A stretch of DNA of 64,000 nt from CAG-552 sp964516925 (GCA_964516925.1 CAZEXL010000006.1:1-64000), one strand, 5' to 3'; shown: positions 42,935 through 51,729, numbered from the stretch's first letter. Notes: generated by a model not told the origin, from the letters alone. Numbers and translations are program-made.

Positions 42935-43924
42935 ATGTACGAAAGAATAAAAAAAATACCTACGGCAGAAGAGGTTAAAAATAGGTATCGTATTACAAAC
43001 TGCCAATGTAAAAATGAATTCGACTATAAACTTAAAGAAGTTTTTACGTGTGGGAGTAAACTTTTACTTATCGTCGGGCCGTGTTCTGCTGATGATTATT
43101 CTGCAGTTTTAAAATATTGCGAAAAGCTAAAACGCATAGCTGAAAAAGTAGAAGATAAAATATTTATCGTGCCCAGGATTTATACGACTAAACCTCGGTC
43201 GGAGGCCGGTGCGTATAAAGGGATTTTGCATTCTCCCGACGGAGTTACTGCGAATTTTTGTGAGGGAATTTTTTCGGCAAGAAAGCTTATGGTTGACGTT
43301 GCGGAGAAGTTTAATTTTTTTGCCGCCGATGAAATGTTGTATCCCGAGTTTTATCAGTATTTTGATGATCTGGTCTCGTACATTACGATTGGTGCGCGTT
43401 CGTCGGAAGATCAATTACATCGGCTTATGGCGAGTTGTATGGACGTGCCTGTAGGGATAAAAAATCCGACTAACGGAAATCTTAAAAGTTTGGCGCAAGC
43501 AATTAAAATTGTTAATTCAAAAAATGATTTTGGTATTAACGGCTATGAAGTTGTTTCGAGTGGCAATAAATTTGCACATGCGATTTTGCGAGGCTTTATT
43601 GACCAAAACGGTAAGATGAATGCGAACTATTCGGATTTTTTCATAGAGCAATACATAAATTATTGCAATGAATTGAAAGTCGATTCAAATATAATTATAG
43701 ATTGCAATCATTGTAATAGCGGAAAGGATTATAATTTGGAATCTCAAATCGCTATAGAAATGTTGACAAAAAATCCCCGAAAAATAAGGGGGCTTATGAT
43801 AGAGAGTTATTTACTGGACGGAAAACAAGGATGTAAAAAAGAGGTCGGTAAGTCTCTTACCGACGGTTGTTTGGGAATAGAAAAGACCGAAAGATTAATT
43901 TATGAAATTGCCGAAAAGGTATGA
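42935..43924 (+). CDS. aroF: DAHP synthase, class I (AroFGH type)
   Basis: 329 residues. It follows the Escherichia coli AroG pattern: LLIVGPCSADD, RIYTTKPRSEAG, IGARSSEDQLHRLMASCMDVPVG, DCNHCNSGKDYNLE (metal-site cysteine region) and LMIESYLLDGKQ. It condenses phosphoenolpyruvate and erythrose-4-phosphate, the first shikimate step. A single copy here. A few substitutions (HCNSGKDY for HANSSK) leave ligands intact. The feedback-site features cannot be judged. It ends in a terminator shared with tmcAL. Confidence 0.92.
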   Translation: MYERIKKIPTAEEVKNRYRITNCQCKNEFDYKLKEVFTCGSKLLLIVGPCSADDYSAVLKYCEKLKRIAEKVEDKIFIVPRIYTTKPRSEAGAYKGILHSPDGVTANFCEGIFSARKLMVDVAEKFNFFAADEMLYPEFYQYFDDLVSYITIGARSSEDQLHRLMASCMDVPVGIKNPTNGNLKSLAQAIKIVNSKNDFGINGYEVVSSGNKFAHAILRGFIDQNGKMNANYSDFFIEQYINYCNELKVDSNIIIDCNHCNSGKDYNLESQIAIEMLTKNPRKIRGLMIESYLLDGKQGCKKEVGKSLTDGCLGIEKTERLIYEIAEKV

Positions 43925-43946
43925 TTAGACAATAATCATACCTTTT
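43914..43946. terminator. Bidirectional terminator made of both genes' last codons
   Basis: AAAAGGTATGATTA (43914-43927) and TAATCATACCTTTT (43933-43946) form a perfect 14-bp stem with loop GACAA. T-runs follow in the + direction, and A4 before the stem gives T4 in the other. The stop of the DAHP synthase (43922-43924) and the stop of tmcAL (43925-43927) both lie in the 5' arm. Confidence 0.85.
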
Positions 43947-45079
43947 TTATAGTATTGGTTTGCGTTTTCATGTGAAATAAGAGAATATAAATCGTCGGCA
44001 AAAGCATCTATCATAACACTGTTATTGTTTGTATAATCACGGACAGCGTCGGAATTTCGAGTTATGATGTGGCCGTTAAAATTATTTAAATGAGGTTTAA
44101 ACTCGTTTTTGATGCCTAAAACCCTAGTTCTTATGTTGGTTATGTCTGACATAACTTGTTTTGTGATTCCGAGTGCGGCATATAAAAAGATTCGTTTTAA
44201 TCTTGCATAAGTGTATCGTTTTGTTTTTAGTTTTTCTAACGCTTCGTATGCGGACGGGAGTTCTGAAGCTTTTTTTATTGCAAATTCTAAACCTTGTTCT
44301 ACGTCGGGGATGTTCTGCAAATCTTGTAAAGATAGTTTTCTTAATGCATACAACACGATATAGTCAAAAAGAGTCCTGTCTAAAATTTGTTTTTTGCAAT
44401 TTTCGAGCATGAGCTTTGGTAGGTATTTTTCTACGTCTTTATCAAAACCTGTGTTTATGCGATTTCTGATTGCGCTTGCCGATGCAAAGTCGCCGTTTAA
44501 GTTGTTATTGTTATAACCGTTGTCGCAACGCTTAAACGGCATAGGTTTTATCTTAGTTCCCTTTAATGCAGAAATATATTCAACGGCCAAGATGTTATTC
44601 GGACGTGAAAGAATTTCTCTGTACGTCTGAGCATCTTTTGATAGTTTGGCAATTGCATTTACTATTGCGTTTGGATAGGAAATTCCCGTTGAAAGTTCTT
44701 CCTTAATAACGGTATTAAATTCAGTATTGTTTTTTAATTCTGCAATTTTATATAATGCATCGGTGTTGTCCGTTTCTACGCCGAAAGCGAGGGAAGTAAC
44801 TCCGTTAATGTTTTTTAAAATCCGAACGCCGCCTTTTGCAAAGTTCTCGGCGGATAAAGTCGAAAATATCGTGGGTAATTGCACAACGGCATCGGCGCCG
44901 TTTTGAAGCGCGACGAGTGTTCGAATAAATTTATTAACGCAGGCAGGTTCTGCGCGCTGAACAAACGGTCCGCTCATAATGCAAATTATCGGCTCGTCTG
45001 TAATTTTGCGTATTTGTTCGAGAATATATTTATGTCCGTTATGAAAAGGATTAAATTCGCATATTAAACCTACGCTCAT
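43925..45079 (-). CDS. tmcAL: tRNA(Met) cytidine acetate ligase TmcAL (YlbM)
   Basis: 384 residues. N-terminal HIGH-type nucleotidyltransferase motif EFNPFHNGHKY, then the SGPFVQRAEPA and ENFAKGGV segments. It acetylates C34 of elongator tRNA-Met using acetate and ATP in Bacillus, which fits being next to pta-ackA. AAGGAG precedes the ATG. It is transcribed away from pta from an overlapping promoter pair. Confidence 0.93.
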   Translation of the reverse strand: MSVGLICEFNPFHNGHKYILEQIRKITDEPIICIMSGPFVQRAEPACVNKFIRTLVALQNGADAVVQLPTIFSTLSAENFAKGGVRILKNINGVTSLAFGVETDNTDALYKIAELKNNTEFNTVIKEELSTGISYPNAIVNAIAKLSKDAQTYREILSRPNNILAVEYISALKGTKIKPMPFKRCDNGYNNNNLNGDFASASAIRNRINTGFDKDVEKYLPKLMLENCKKQILDRTLFDYIVLYALRKLSLQDLQNIPDVEQGLEFAIKKASELPSAYEALEKLKTKRYTYARLKRIFLYAALGITKQVMSDITNIRTRVLGIKNEFKPHLNNFNGHIITRNSDAVRDYTNNNSVMIDAFADDLYSLISHENANQYYKKGMIIV

Positions 45080-45123
45080 TTATAAATTTCTCCTTAAAAA
45101 TCTCTCAATCAACCCTTAAATAA

Positions 45124-45152
45124 TTTACAACTAAAAAAGATTGTGGTATAAT
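45124..45152 (+). promoter_or_regulatory. Promoter of pta-ackA
   Basis: TTTACA (45124-45129), 17 bases, TATAAT (45147-45152). Confidence 0.7.
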
Positions 45153-45179
45153 TATAACACAAAGGTTTTGAAATTACAA
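45151..45179 (-). promoter_or_regulatory. Promoter of tmcAL
   Basis: On the minus strand TTGTAA (45179-45174), 17 bases, TATAAT (45156-45151). Its -10 overlaps that of the pta promoter by two bases. Confidence 0.65.
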
Positions 45180-45208
45180 ACTCAAATACCGTAATCAAGG
45201 AGATTATT

Positions 45209-46195
45209 ATGGAATTATTGCAATCATTTCGTCAAAAAGCTAAACAGTTAAACAAGACGATAGTCCTTCCCGAGGGTGAAGAAGAGCGTAATATTCGTGC
45301 CGCTGAAATCATCGCTAAAGAAGGATTGGCGAAGGTTATTCTTATCGGCAACGAAGAAAAGATTAAGTCCGTTGTTCCGGGCGTTTGCCTTAACGGAATC
45401 AAAGTTTTCGATCCGGCAAAAGAAGACCTTTCAAAGTATGTTACCGCTTTGTATGAAGCTCGCAAGAACAAGGGTATGACTATGGAAGCCGCAGCTCAGC
45501 AAGTAAAAGATTGCTTGTATCTTGGCGTTTTGATGGTTAAATGTCACGATGCGGACGGTATGGTATCCGGAGCAATTCATTCTACTGGCGATACGCTTCG
45601 TCCCGCTTTGCAGATTATAAAGACCGCTCCCGGAATTAACACGGTAAGCAGTTGCTTCATAATGGTTATGCCGGAAGGTTGTAAGTATGGCGAAAACGGA
45701 ATTTTAGTATTCGGCGATTGCGCCGTTAATCCATGTCCGACGGCAGAACAGCTTGCTGATATTGCTATTTCTAGCGCTAAAACCGCAAAAAGCGTTACGG
45801 GAATCGATCCGAAAGTTGCAATGCTTTCGTTCTCTACTAAGGGCTCGGCAAAACACGAATTGGTTGACAAAGTCGTTGCGGCAACTGCGCTTGTTAAACA
45901 AAACGCTCCTGAACTTTGCGTAGACGGCGAATTGCAGCTTGATGCGGCTTTGGTTGAAAAAGTTGCTACTTTAAAAGCTCCCGGAAGCAATGTGGCAGGC
46001 AAGGCAAACGTTTTGATTTTCCCCGATCTTCAAGCAGGAAACATCGGCTATAAGCTTGTTCAAAGACTTGCAGGAGCAGAAGCCGTGGGCCCGATTTGCC
46101 AAGGGTTTAATATGCCTGTAAACGATCTTAGCCGCGGTTGCTCGGTAGAAGATATCGTAAACGTTGTTGCTATCACTGCTCTTCAAGGCGCGTAA
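45209..46195 (+). CDS. pta: Phosphate acetyltransferase
   Basis: 328 residues, the short PTA type. Conserved VLPEGEEERNIRAAE, DGMVSGAIHSTGDTLRPAL, AVNPCPTAEQLADIA and ISRGC-like (here LSRGCS) motifs. It interconverts acetyl-CoA and acetyl phosphate, and with AckA produces ATP and acetate in fermentation. AAGGAG site; 27 bases before ackA. Confidence 0.96.
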   Translation: MELLQSFRQKAKQLNKTIVLPEGEEERNIRAAEIIAKEGLAKVILIGNEEKIKSVVPGVCLNGIKVFDPAKEDLSKYVTALYEARKNKGMTMEAAAQQVKDCLYLGVLMVKCHDADGMVSGAIHSTGDTLRPALQIIKTAPGINTVSSCFIMVMPEGCKYGENGILVFGDCAVNPCPTAEQLADIAISSAKTAKSVTGIDPKVAMLSFSTKGSAKHELVDKVVAATALVKQNAPELCVDGELQLDAALVEKVATLKAPGSNVAGKANVLIFPDLQAGNIGYKLVQRLAGAEAVGPICQGFNMPVNDLSRGCSVEDIVNVVAITALQGA

Positions 46196-46222
46196 AGTAA
46201 AATATAATTAGGAGATTTTAAA

Positions 46223-47410
46223 ATGAAAATTTTAGTTATAAATGCGGGTAGTTCATCGCTTAAATACCAGCTTATTAATATGGAAGACGAAAGCGTTATC
46301 GCAAAAGGTCTTTGCGAACGTATCGGTATTGACGGTTCCGTTCTTACACACAAGACGGCAAAAGGCGAAGTCGTAATCAACGAACCCATGCCGTCGCACG
46401 TTGAGGCTATCAGCCTTGTGCTTAATGCGCTTGTCGACAAAAATCACGGCGTTATTAAGTCAATGGATGAAATTTCAGCAGTTGGTCATCGCGTGGTTCA
46501 CGCAGCAGAAGATTTCAAAGAAAGTCAACTCATAACCGAAGACGTTATGAAAATTATTGAAAACAATATTGACCTTGCGCCGCTTCATCAGCCCGCAAAT
46601 ATTATGGGAATCAGAGCTTGCCAAAAAGTTATGCCCAAAGCTCCGATGGTAGCCGTGTTTGACAATACGTTTCATTCAACGATGCCTGACTATGCTTATA
46701 TGTATGGTATTCCGTACGAAGATTACAAAAATTATAGGGTTCGTAAGTACGGCTTCCACGGCACAAGCCATTTGTTTGTAAGCGGCGAAGCTGAAAAAAT
46801 CCTTGGCAGAAAGGGTAAAATTGTTGTTTGCCACCTTGGTAACGGCGCAAGCATAAGCGCAGTTAAGGACGGCAAATGTATCGATACTTCCATGGGACTT
46901 ACTCCGCTTGAAGGTTTGATTATGGGTACTCGTTCGGGTGATCTTGATCCTGCGGTACTTGAATATCTTGCATCTAAGAAGAGTATGTCGATAAGCGAAA
47001 TAACTACTTATCTTAATAAGAAGAGCGGTGTATTGGGAATCAGCGGCGTAAGTAGCGACTTCCGTGATCTTCTTGCGGGAATTAAGGAAGGCAATGATCG
47101 TTGCCGTCTTGCTCTTGATATGTTCTCGTACAGAGTTCTTAAGTATGTAGGTTCGTACGTTGCGGCATTGGGCGGACTTGATCTTATAGCGTTTACCGGC
47201 GGTATAGGTGAACATACTCCCGAAGTTAGAGCCGCAGTACTTGATTCGCTTGCATTTATGGGTATGAAGTACGACAAGGAAAAGAATCTTAATCCCGGCA
47301 GAGGTAACAGCGTAAAGATTTCTGCAGAAGGAAGTAGTGCTCTTGCGTATATTATTCCTACTAACGAAGAACTCGTAATTGCTCGTCAGACTCTTGCGTT
47401 AGTTAAATAA
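46223..47410 (+). CDS. ackA: Acetate kinase
   Basis: 395 residues. ASKHA fold: VINAGSSSLKYQLI, VFDNTFHSTMPDYAYMYGIP, GFHGTSH, HLGNGASISA and the GGIGEHTPEVR ADENOSINE-type motif. It completes acetate formation from acetyl phosphate. GGAG precedes the ATG. Codon use is richer in GC-ending codons than its neighbours, fitting high expression. Confidence 0.97.
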   Translation: MKILVINAGSSSLKYQLINMEDESVIAKGLCERIGIDGSVLTHKTAKGEVVINEPMPSHVEAISLVLNALVDKNHGVIKSMDEISAVGHRVVHAAEDFKESQLITEDVMKIIENNIDLAPLHQPANIMGIRACQKVMPKAPMVAVFDNTFHSTMPDYAYMYGIPYEDYKNYRVRKYGFHGTSHLFVSGEAEKILGRKGKIVVCHLGNGASISAVKDGKCIDTSMGLTPLEGLIMGTRSGDLDPAVLEYLASKKSMSISEITTYLNKKSGVLGISGVSSDFRDLLAGIKEGNDRCRLALDMFSYRVLKYVGSYVAALGGLDLIAFTGGIGEHTPEVRAAVLDSLAFMGMKYDKEKNLNPGRGNSVKISAEGSSALAYIIPTNEELVIARQTLALVK

Positions 47411-47412
47411 CT

Positions 47413-48123
47413 GTGAGTATTAAAACAGTTTTCATAAAAATGTTGTATCCGCAAGGCATTAAGTGCGTAGTTTGCGGAAAAGAATTATTTGAAGAAAACC
47501 GATACGGCATTTGTAGCGGATGTTTGCTTAAGGCGAACGTCCGCTTTTGCCCAAAATGCGGCAGATCAGTAGGCGAAACGACGGTATATTGCGAAGATTG
47601 CACGAAAACAAAACGCGAATTCAACGAAGCCAGAGCACCGTTTATTTTCGAAGGAAAGGCAAAAGCTCTCGTTCATGGATTAAAATACGGAGGCAAAAAA
47701 TATTTAGCAAAAACTATTGCGCAATATCTTGCCGATGAGTACTACAAAAACGATTGGTACGTTGATTTTATAACATTTGTACCCATGCACCCTAAAAAGC
47801 AAAAATTACGAGGATATAATCAAGCAGAACTTATTGCAAACGAAGTAGCAAAAATAATAAATAAACCGTTAATTAATAGTTTGGAACGAGTGAAATACTC
47901 TCAAAATTTTGCAAGACTTTCACGAAAAGAAAGAATGAAAGAAGCAGAAGAAAGCGTTATTGCAAAAGATAAATATAAAAAGAAAAGCATTTTACTTATC
48001 GACGACGTTTTTACTACGGGAGCAACGAGTGAAGCGTGTGCAAAGGCGCTTAATAAAAGCGGGGCAAGCGACGTATATGTTTTGACATTTTGTACAAGCG
48101 TTTGCAAACCGGAATTGTATTAG
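47413..48123 (+). CDS. comFC: ComFC-type double zinc-ribbon phosphoribosyltransferase
   Basis: 236 residues. The start at 47413 is GTG, 2 bases after ackA, without a ribosome site; a later ATG at 47440 is an alternative. N-terminal zinc ribbons CVVCGKE, CSGCLLK, CPKCGRS and CEDC (about residues 18-62), then a phosphoribosyltransferase fold with the PRPP loop ILLIDDVFTTGATSEAC. ComFC participates in DNA uptake in Gram-positive bacteria. No comFA is adjacent. Confidence 0.9.
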   Translation: MSIKTVFIKMLYPQGIKCVVCGKELFEENRYGICSGCLLKANVRFCPKCGRSVGETTVYCEDCTKTKREFNEARAPFIFEGKAKALVHGLKYGGKKYLAKTIAQYLADEYYKNDWYVDFITFVPMHPKKQKLRGYNQAELIANEVAKIINKPLINSLERVKYSQNFARLSRKERMKEAEESVIAKDKYKKKSILLIDDVFTTGATSEACAKALNKSGASDVYVLTFCTSVCKPELY

Positions 48124-48192
48124 ATTTGCAATAACGTACCGTATAGGAATTTTTGTTACCATTTTTCTAAACATTGTAACACAATATTATTT

Positions 48193-48267
48193 ATAAAGAC
48201 GGTTGAACAGCCGTTAAAACTGACGTGCGCCGAGTGCATTGTTGCAGATTGTCTTTATTTTTTTTGT
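48193..48267 (+). ncRNA. Structured element with closing stem and T-run
   Basis: ATAAAGAC (48193-48200) pairs with GTCTTTAT (48251-48258), enclosing at least two smaller hairpins (GGTTGAACAGCC; TGCATTGTTGCA), and is followed by nine T residues. This may be a branched terminator for pta-ackA-comFC or a small RNA. It does not match a riboswitch I know. The rest of the 48124-48381 gap holds the tetR promoter and operator. Confidence 0.35.
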
Positions 48268-48298
48268 TTCTTTTATAAATATATTTACGTTTATTTAG

Positions 48299-48327
48299 TT
48301 GACAAAGATTATTTATAAGATTATACT
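48299..48327 (+). promoter_or_regulatory. Promoter of the TetR-led operon
   Basis: TTGACA (48299-48304), 17 bases, TATACT (48322-48327). Confidence 0.75.
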
Positions 48328-48328
48328 T

Positions 48329-48356
48329 AAAACACTTGTTGCAAAACAAGTGTTTT
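48329..48356 (+). promoter_or_regulatory. Candidate TetR operator (inverted repeat)
   Basis: AAAACACTTGTT (48329-48340) and AACAAGTGTTTT (48345-48356) are perfect 12-bp arms with a 4-base spacer, starting one base after the -10. The position and symmetry fit autorepression by the TetR protein encoded just downstream. As RNA the repeat could also be a weak attenuator. Confidence 0.6.
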
Positions 48357-48381
48357 ATTTTAAAAGACGTAGGGAGAAAAA

Positions 48382-48960
48382 ATGCCACCAAAACCTAAAT
48401 TTACAAAAGAAGAAATTCTTTCAGTTGCATTGAAAATTGTTTCTGAATGCGGAATTAGTTCGTTAACGGCAAGAGAACTTGGCGTTAGGCTCGGTGCTTC
48501 GGCTCGTCCGATTTTTACTGTATTTAGCAGTATGGAGCAATTACAAAACGAGGTTCGCTTATCGGCAATGACATATTTTGAAAATATGCATTTAGATAAC
48601 GTCGAAGATATGCCGATATTTAAACAAATCGGCATGAAAATGGTATTGTTTGGTGTAAAGGAACCTAAATTGTATCAATTGCTTTTTATGCAAGAAAACA
48701 AAAATGCAATGTCTTTTGACGATATTTTTAGTAAATTAGGTTCAACAGCAACTAAATGCTTAAAAACGATTGAAGATGATTATGGGTTAAATACCGAGCA
48801 GGCAAAAACTCTGTTTGAACATATTTGGATTCATACTTTTGGAATAGGAACTCTGTGCGCAACAAGGACTTGCGATTTTTCACAAGAGCAAATATCAAAA
48901 ATGTTAACGGAAGATTTTACGGCAATGATGACGTTGCTCAAAGGGGGAAATAATGACTAA
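48382..48960 (+). CDS. TetR/AcrR-family transcriptional regulator
   Basis: 192 residues. N-terminal helix-turn-helix: FTKEEILSVALKIVSECG, then LTARELGVRLGASARPIFTVF. The C-terminal ligand domain (about 80-192) is generic, with two cysteines near the end (CATRTC). GGGAGA site. It is the first gene of an operon and probably represses it from the inverted repeat overlapping its start of transcription. Ligand unknown; the operon content suggests an aromatic or quinone-like compound. Confidence 0.9.
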   Translation: MPPKPKFTKEEILSVALKIVSECGISSLTARELGVRLGASARPIFTVFSSMEQLQNEVRLSAMTYFENMHLDNVEDMPIFKQIGMKMVLFGVKEPKLYQLLFMQENKNAMSFDDIFSKLGSTATKCLKTIEDDYGLNTEQAKTLFEHIWIHTFGIGTLCATRTCDFSQEQISKMLTEDFTAMMTLLKGGNND

Positions 48961-49447
48961 GAATAAAGCTTTAGTCGTAATTGACTTACAAAACGATATT
49001 ACAAAGAATTATAAAGGAATAATCGAAAGAGTGAATGAAGCGATCGATAAGGCGGTTTTAGACGGAGTATATGTCATTTACGTTCGACATAATAATTTAT
49101 CGGATACGACAAGGACGTTTAAAGTCGGGACTCGTGGTGCCGAGTTTGTTTCGGAACTAAAAATAGTGTCCGATAACGTTTTTACAAAGACTAAAAGCAG
49201 CGCTTTGTCCAGCGAAGAATTTGTTTCGTATATTCACGAAAAAAACATTTCAAAATTTTTTATTGCGGGGGCAGACGCTACCGCATGTATTAAATCGACT
49301 TGTTTAAATTTAAAGAAAGCAAATTATGATGTTCACGTTTTGTCTGATTGTATTACAAGTTATGACAAAAACAAGTTGCCGGAGATGATAGATTATTATA
49401 AACAAAAAGGTTGCGTTGTAGAAAATCTTGCCGATATAAAACTATAA
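48953..49447 (+). CDS. Isochorismatase-family cysteine hydrolase
   Basis: 164 residues. The triad is apparent: Asp in LVVIDLQND, Lys in FTKTKSSAL, Cys in AGADATACIKST. Such enzymes hydrolyse amides or imides (nicotinamidase-like) or isochorismate. Overlaps tetR by 8 bases behind AAAGGGGG. Short length fits the family minimum. Confidence 0.85.
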   Translation: MTKNKALVVIDLQNDITKNYKGIIERVNEAIDKAVLDGVYVIYVRHNNLSDTTRTFKVGTRGAEFVSELKIVSDNVFTKTKSSALSSEEFVSYIHEKNISKFFIAGADATACIKSTCLNLKKANYDVHVLSDCITSYDKNKLPEMIDYYKQKGCVVENLADIKL

Positions 49448-49470
49448 AAACAATAAAAACGGAGGAATAA

Positions 49471-49917
49471 ATGAAAGAATCTATTTGTGGTGCTAATTGT
49501 ACAGAATGCCCCTCGACCGAAAGTTGCAAAGGTTGCATAGAAACTAAGGGATGCCCTTATGGAAAACAATGTTATATTGCAAAGTATATTCTTGTGGGCG
49601 GCAAAGAAAATTATAGTGCATTTAAAAAAAGGTTAATAGAGAAAATTAACGCTATAAATATCGAAGGAATGGAAAAAGTAACGGAGCTTTATCCGCTTGT
49701 AGGGAGTTTTGTCAACCTTAAATATCCTTTGCCAAACGAGAATAAGGTTTCATTTTTGAAGAATGACGAGGTGTATCTTGGAGCGCAAGTGAAAAATTTA
49801 TTTGATGACAGCGGCAAAACGTGTTATGGAGTAATAGCAAGGGAAGATTTTATTCTTATATGCGAATACGGCGAAAATGCAACCAATTCGGAACTCATCG
49901 TTTACAAAAGGATATAA
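49471..49917 (+). CDS. DUF3795-type cysteine-rich protein
   Basis: 148 residues. The N-terminal 35 residues carry eight or nine cysteines (ICGANCTECP, SCKGCIE, GCPYGKQC), the pattern of DUF3795 and probable metal or iron-sulfur binding. The rest is a small alpha/beta region. It may be a redox or zinc-binding partner of the flavoproteins beside it. CGGAGGA site. Confidence 0.75.
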   Translation: MKESICGANCTECPSTESCKGCIETKGCPYGKQCYIAKYILVGGKENYSAFKKRLIEKINAINIEGMEKVTELYPLVGSFVNLKYPLPNENKVSFLKNDEVYLGAQVKNLFDDSGKTCYGVIAREDFILICEYGENATNSELIVYKRI

Positions 49918-49924
49918 TTTTTCT

Positions 49925-50611
49925 ATGAAAATACTTGTGTTAAACGGAAGTCCTAAAAAAGAAAAGAGCGACGTTATGCATGTTACTCGTTCTTTTTTAG
50001 AAGGGATGGAAGAAGTTGAAAAACAAAACGTAAAAATTATTCATGTTATAGATAAGCATATCGAATATTGTCGCGGTTGTTTTGCATGTAAACGTAACGG
50101 CGGAAAATGCGTTTACAACGACGATATGAAAGATGTACTGGAAAAAATTTTAGAAAGCGATTTGTTGCTTTTTAGTTTTCCTTTGTATTGTTACGGAATG
50201 CCCGCACCGTTAAAAGCGTTAATCGACAGAACTTTACCACTGTCGTCTATGACTATGCAAAAAATCGGCGAAAGATATGAACATATAGCGCAAGCCGATT
50301 TTGCGCATTTGAAGTACGTTATGATTTGCGGTTGCGGATTTCCTAACTCGAAGCACAATTTTGAACCTGCAACGGAACAGTTTAAATTGTGTTTTCCGAA
50401 CAATCACACGATTATTACGGTTCCGGAAAGTCCGATGTTCAACGAGCCTATGGCGGAAAGCGTAACAAAGCCAAAACTGAAACTTATAAAAGAAGCCGGA
50501 CGTAAATATGCCGAAAGCGGAACGCTCGACGACGAGTTGCTACGTCAAATATGTTTGCCGATGATACCCGACGAAGTGTACGCCAAGATTGTTAACGGAG
50601 AAGCGATATAG
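49925..50611 (+). CDS. NADPH-dependent FMN reductase / iron-sulfur flavoprotein-like
   Basis: 228 residues from the ATG at 49925 (AAAGGA site); an upstream frame extension is the end of DUF3795. Flavodoxin fold with phosphate loop VLNGSPKKEKSD and PLYCYGMPAPLKALIDR. A cysteine motif YCRGCFACKRNGGKC resembles the compact cluster motif of iron-sulfur flavoproteins. It should bind FMN and reduce quinones, nitro compounds or similar electron acceptors. Starts only 7 bases after the previous gene. Confidence 0.85.
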   Translation: MKILVLNGSPKKEKSDVMHVTRSFLEGMEEVEKQNVKIIHVIDKHIEYCRGCFACKRNGGKCVYNDDMKDVLEKILESDLLLFSFPLYCYGMPAPLKALIDRTLPLSSMTMQKIGERYEHIAQADFAHLKYVMICGCGFPNSKHNFEPATEQFKLCFPNNHTIITVPESPMFNEPMAESVTKPKLKLIKEAGRKYAESGTLDDELLRQICLPMIPDEVYAKIVNGEAI

Positions 50612-50614
50612 TTA

Positions 50615-51061
50615 ATGAACGATTTGCTTATCGTTAAAGGTCGTCAATCTTATATATGCGAAGAATTGACTGTATATTTCGAAGATCCGTTTTGGGTGGG
50701 GGTGTTTCAGCGTACGGACGGTAAAAAATTTTCGGTTTGTAAAGTCGTTTTCGGCGCAGAGCCTAAGGATTGCGAAGTGTACGCTTTTTTATTGAAAAAC
50801 TTTGATAAACTTAATTTCTGCAGTGAAATTAAAACGAAATTAAGAAAAAAGGCAGACAATCCCAAAAGACGTATAAGAATTATTAATAAACAGCTTGGTG
50901 CGACAGGGATAAGTACAAAATCGCAACAAGCACTTTCGGCGCAAAGAGAAGAACGTAAAATAATAAATAAAACAAAAAATAAATTACAACTTGATGCGAT
51001 AAAACAGCGCAAATATGAATTACGGCGAGAAAAACAAAAAGAAAAGCATCGCGGAAAATAA
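50615..51061 (+). CDS. yjdF: YjdF-family protein (DUF2992)
   Basis: 148 residues. It matches Bacillus YjdF: LTVYFEDPFWVGVFQRTDG, VVFGAEPKDCEVYAFLL, then a long lysine/arginine-rich helix with QLKLE-like repeats and EKQKEKHRGK at the end. In Bacillus and relatives yjdF is controlled by a riboswitch that responds to azaaromatic compounds; the protein's own action is unknown. Here no separate leader precedes it (3 bases after the reductase), and a TetR protein probably takes that role. Confidence 0.85.
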   Translation: MNDLLIVKGRQSYICEELTVYFEDPFWVGVFQRTDGKKFSVCKVVFGAEPKDCEVYAFLLKNFDKLNFCSEIKTKLRKKADNPKRRIRIINKQLGATGISTKSQQALSAQREERKIINKTKNKLQLDAIKQRKYELRREKQKEKHRGK

Positions 51062-51099
51062 TTCAAATATAATAAGAAATTCATTTAGGGGAAAAGGCA

Positions 51100-51729
51100 A
51101 TGGATAATAGCGATTATTCAATTAGATTAGAAAAAATTGACGAAAGGCGCGAAGTTGAAAATTTAGTAAGAGAAGCGTTTTGGAACGTTTATCGACCCGG
51201 ATGTTTGGAGCATTACGTTTTGCACATCTTAAGAGATTCGCCCGATTTTATTCCGCAACTTAATTTTGTTATGAAAAAGGACGGCAAAATTATCGGGCAA
51301 AACGTTTTTGTAAAAGCAATCGTTAAGTCCGACAGCGGTAAAAGAGTTTCGGTTTCCACGATGGGCCCGATTTGTATTGCGCCCGATTATAAAAGGCGAG
51401 GATACGGAAAAATTTTACTCGACTATTCCTTGTCAGAGGCAAAGAAATACGGAATCGAAGCTGTGTTGCTTGAAGGCGATATATGCTTTTATGGCAAAAG
51501 CGGATTTGACTACGCAAGCAAATTCGGTATTCGCTATCACGGATTGCCCGAAGGAGCGGATTCTTCTTTTTTTCTTTGCAAGGAGCTGCAAAACGGTTAT
51601 TTTGACGCAATAACAGGCGAATATTCTACGCCCGAATGTTATCTTGTGGACGAACATGAAGCGGAAAAATTTGATAAAACTTTTCCTAAAAAAGAGAAAC
51701 TTAAATTGGATAATCAGCTTTTTGATTAA
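51100..51729 (+). CDS. GNAT-family N-acetyltransferase
   Basis: 209 residues. The acetyl-CoA motif PICIAPDYKRRGYGKILLDYSLSEA (motif A, about residues 88-113) and the FYGKSGFDYASKFGI motif B are clear. Substrate unknown. It is 38 bases after yjdF, with an AGGGGAAAAGG site, and is in the same operon. Confidence 0.88.
   Translation: MDNSDYSIRLEKIDERREVENLVREAFWNVYRPGCLEHYVLHILRDSPDFIPQLNFVMKKDGKIIGQNVFVKAIVKSDSGKRVSVSTMGPICIAPDYKRRGYGKILLDYSLSEAKKYGIEAVLLEGDICFYGKSGFDYASKFGIRYHGLPEGADSSFFLCKELQNGYFDAITGEYSTPECYLVDEHEAEKFDKTFPKKEKLKLDNQLFD

Noticed and set aside
46676..47215. 179-codon minus-strand frame inside ackA
   Set aside because: Shadow of a highly expressed gene with biased codons; no start signal and no family.
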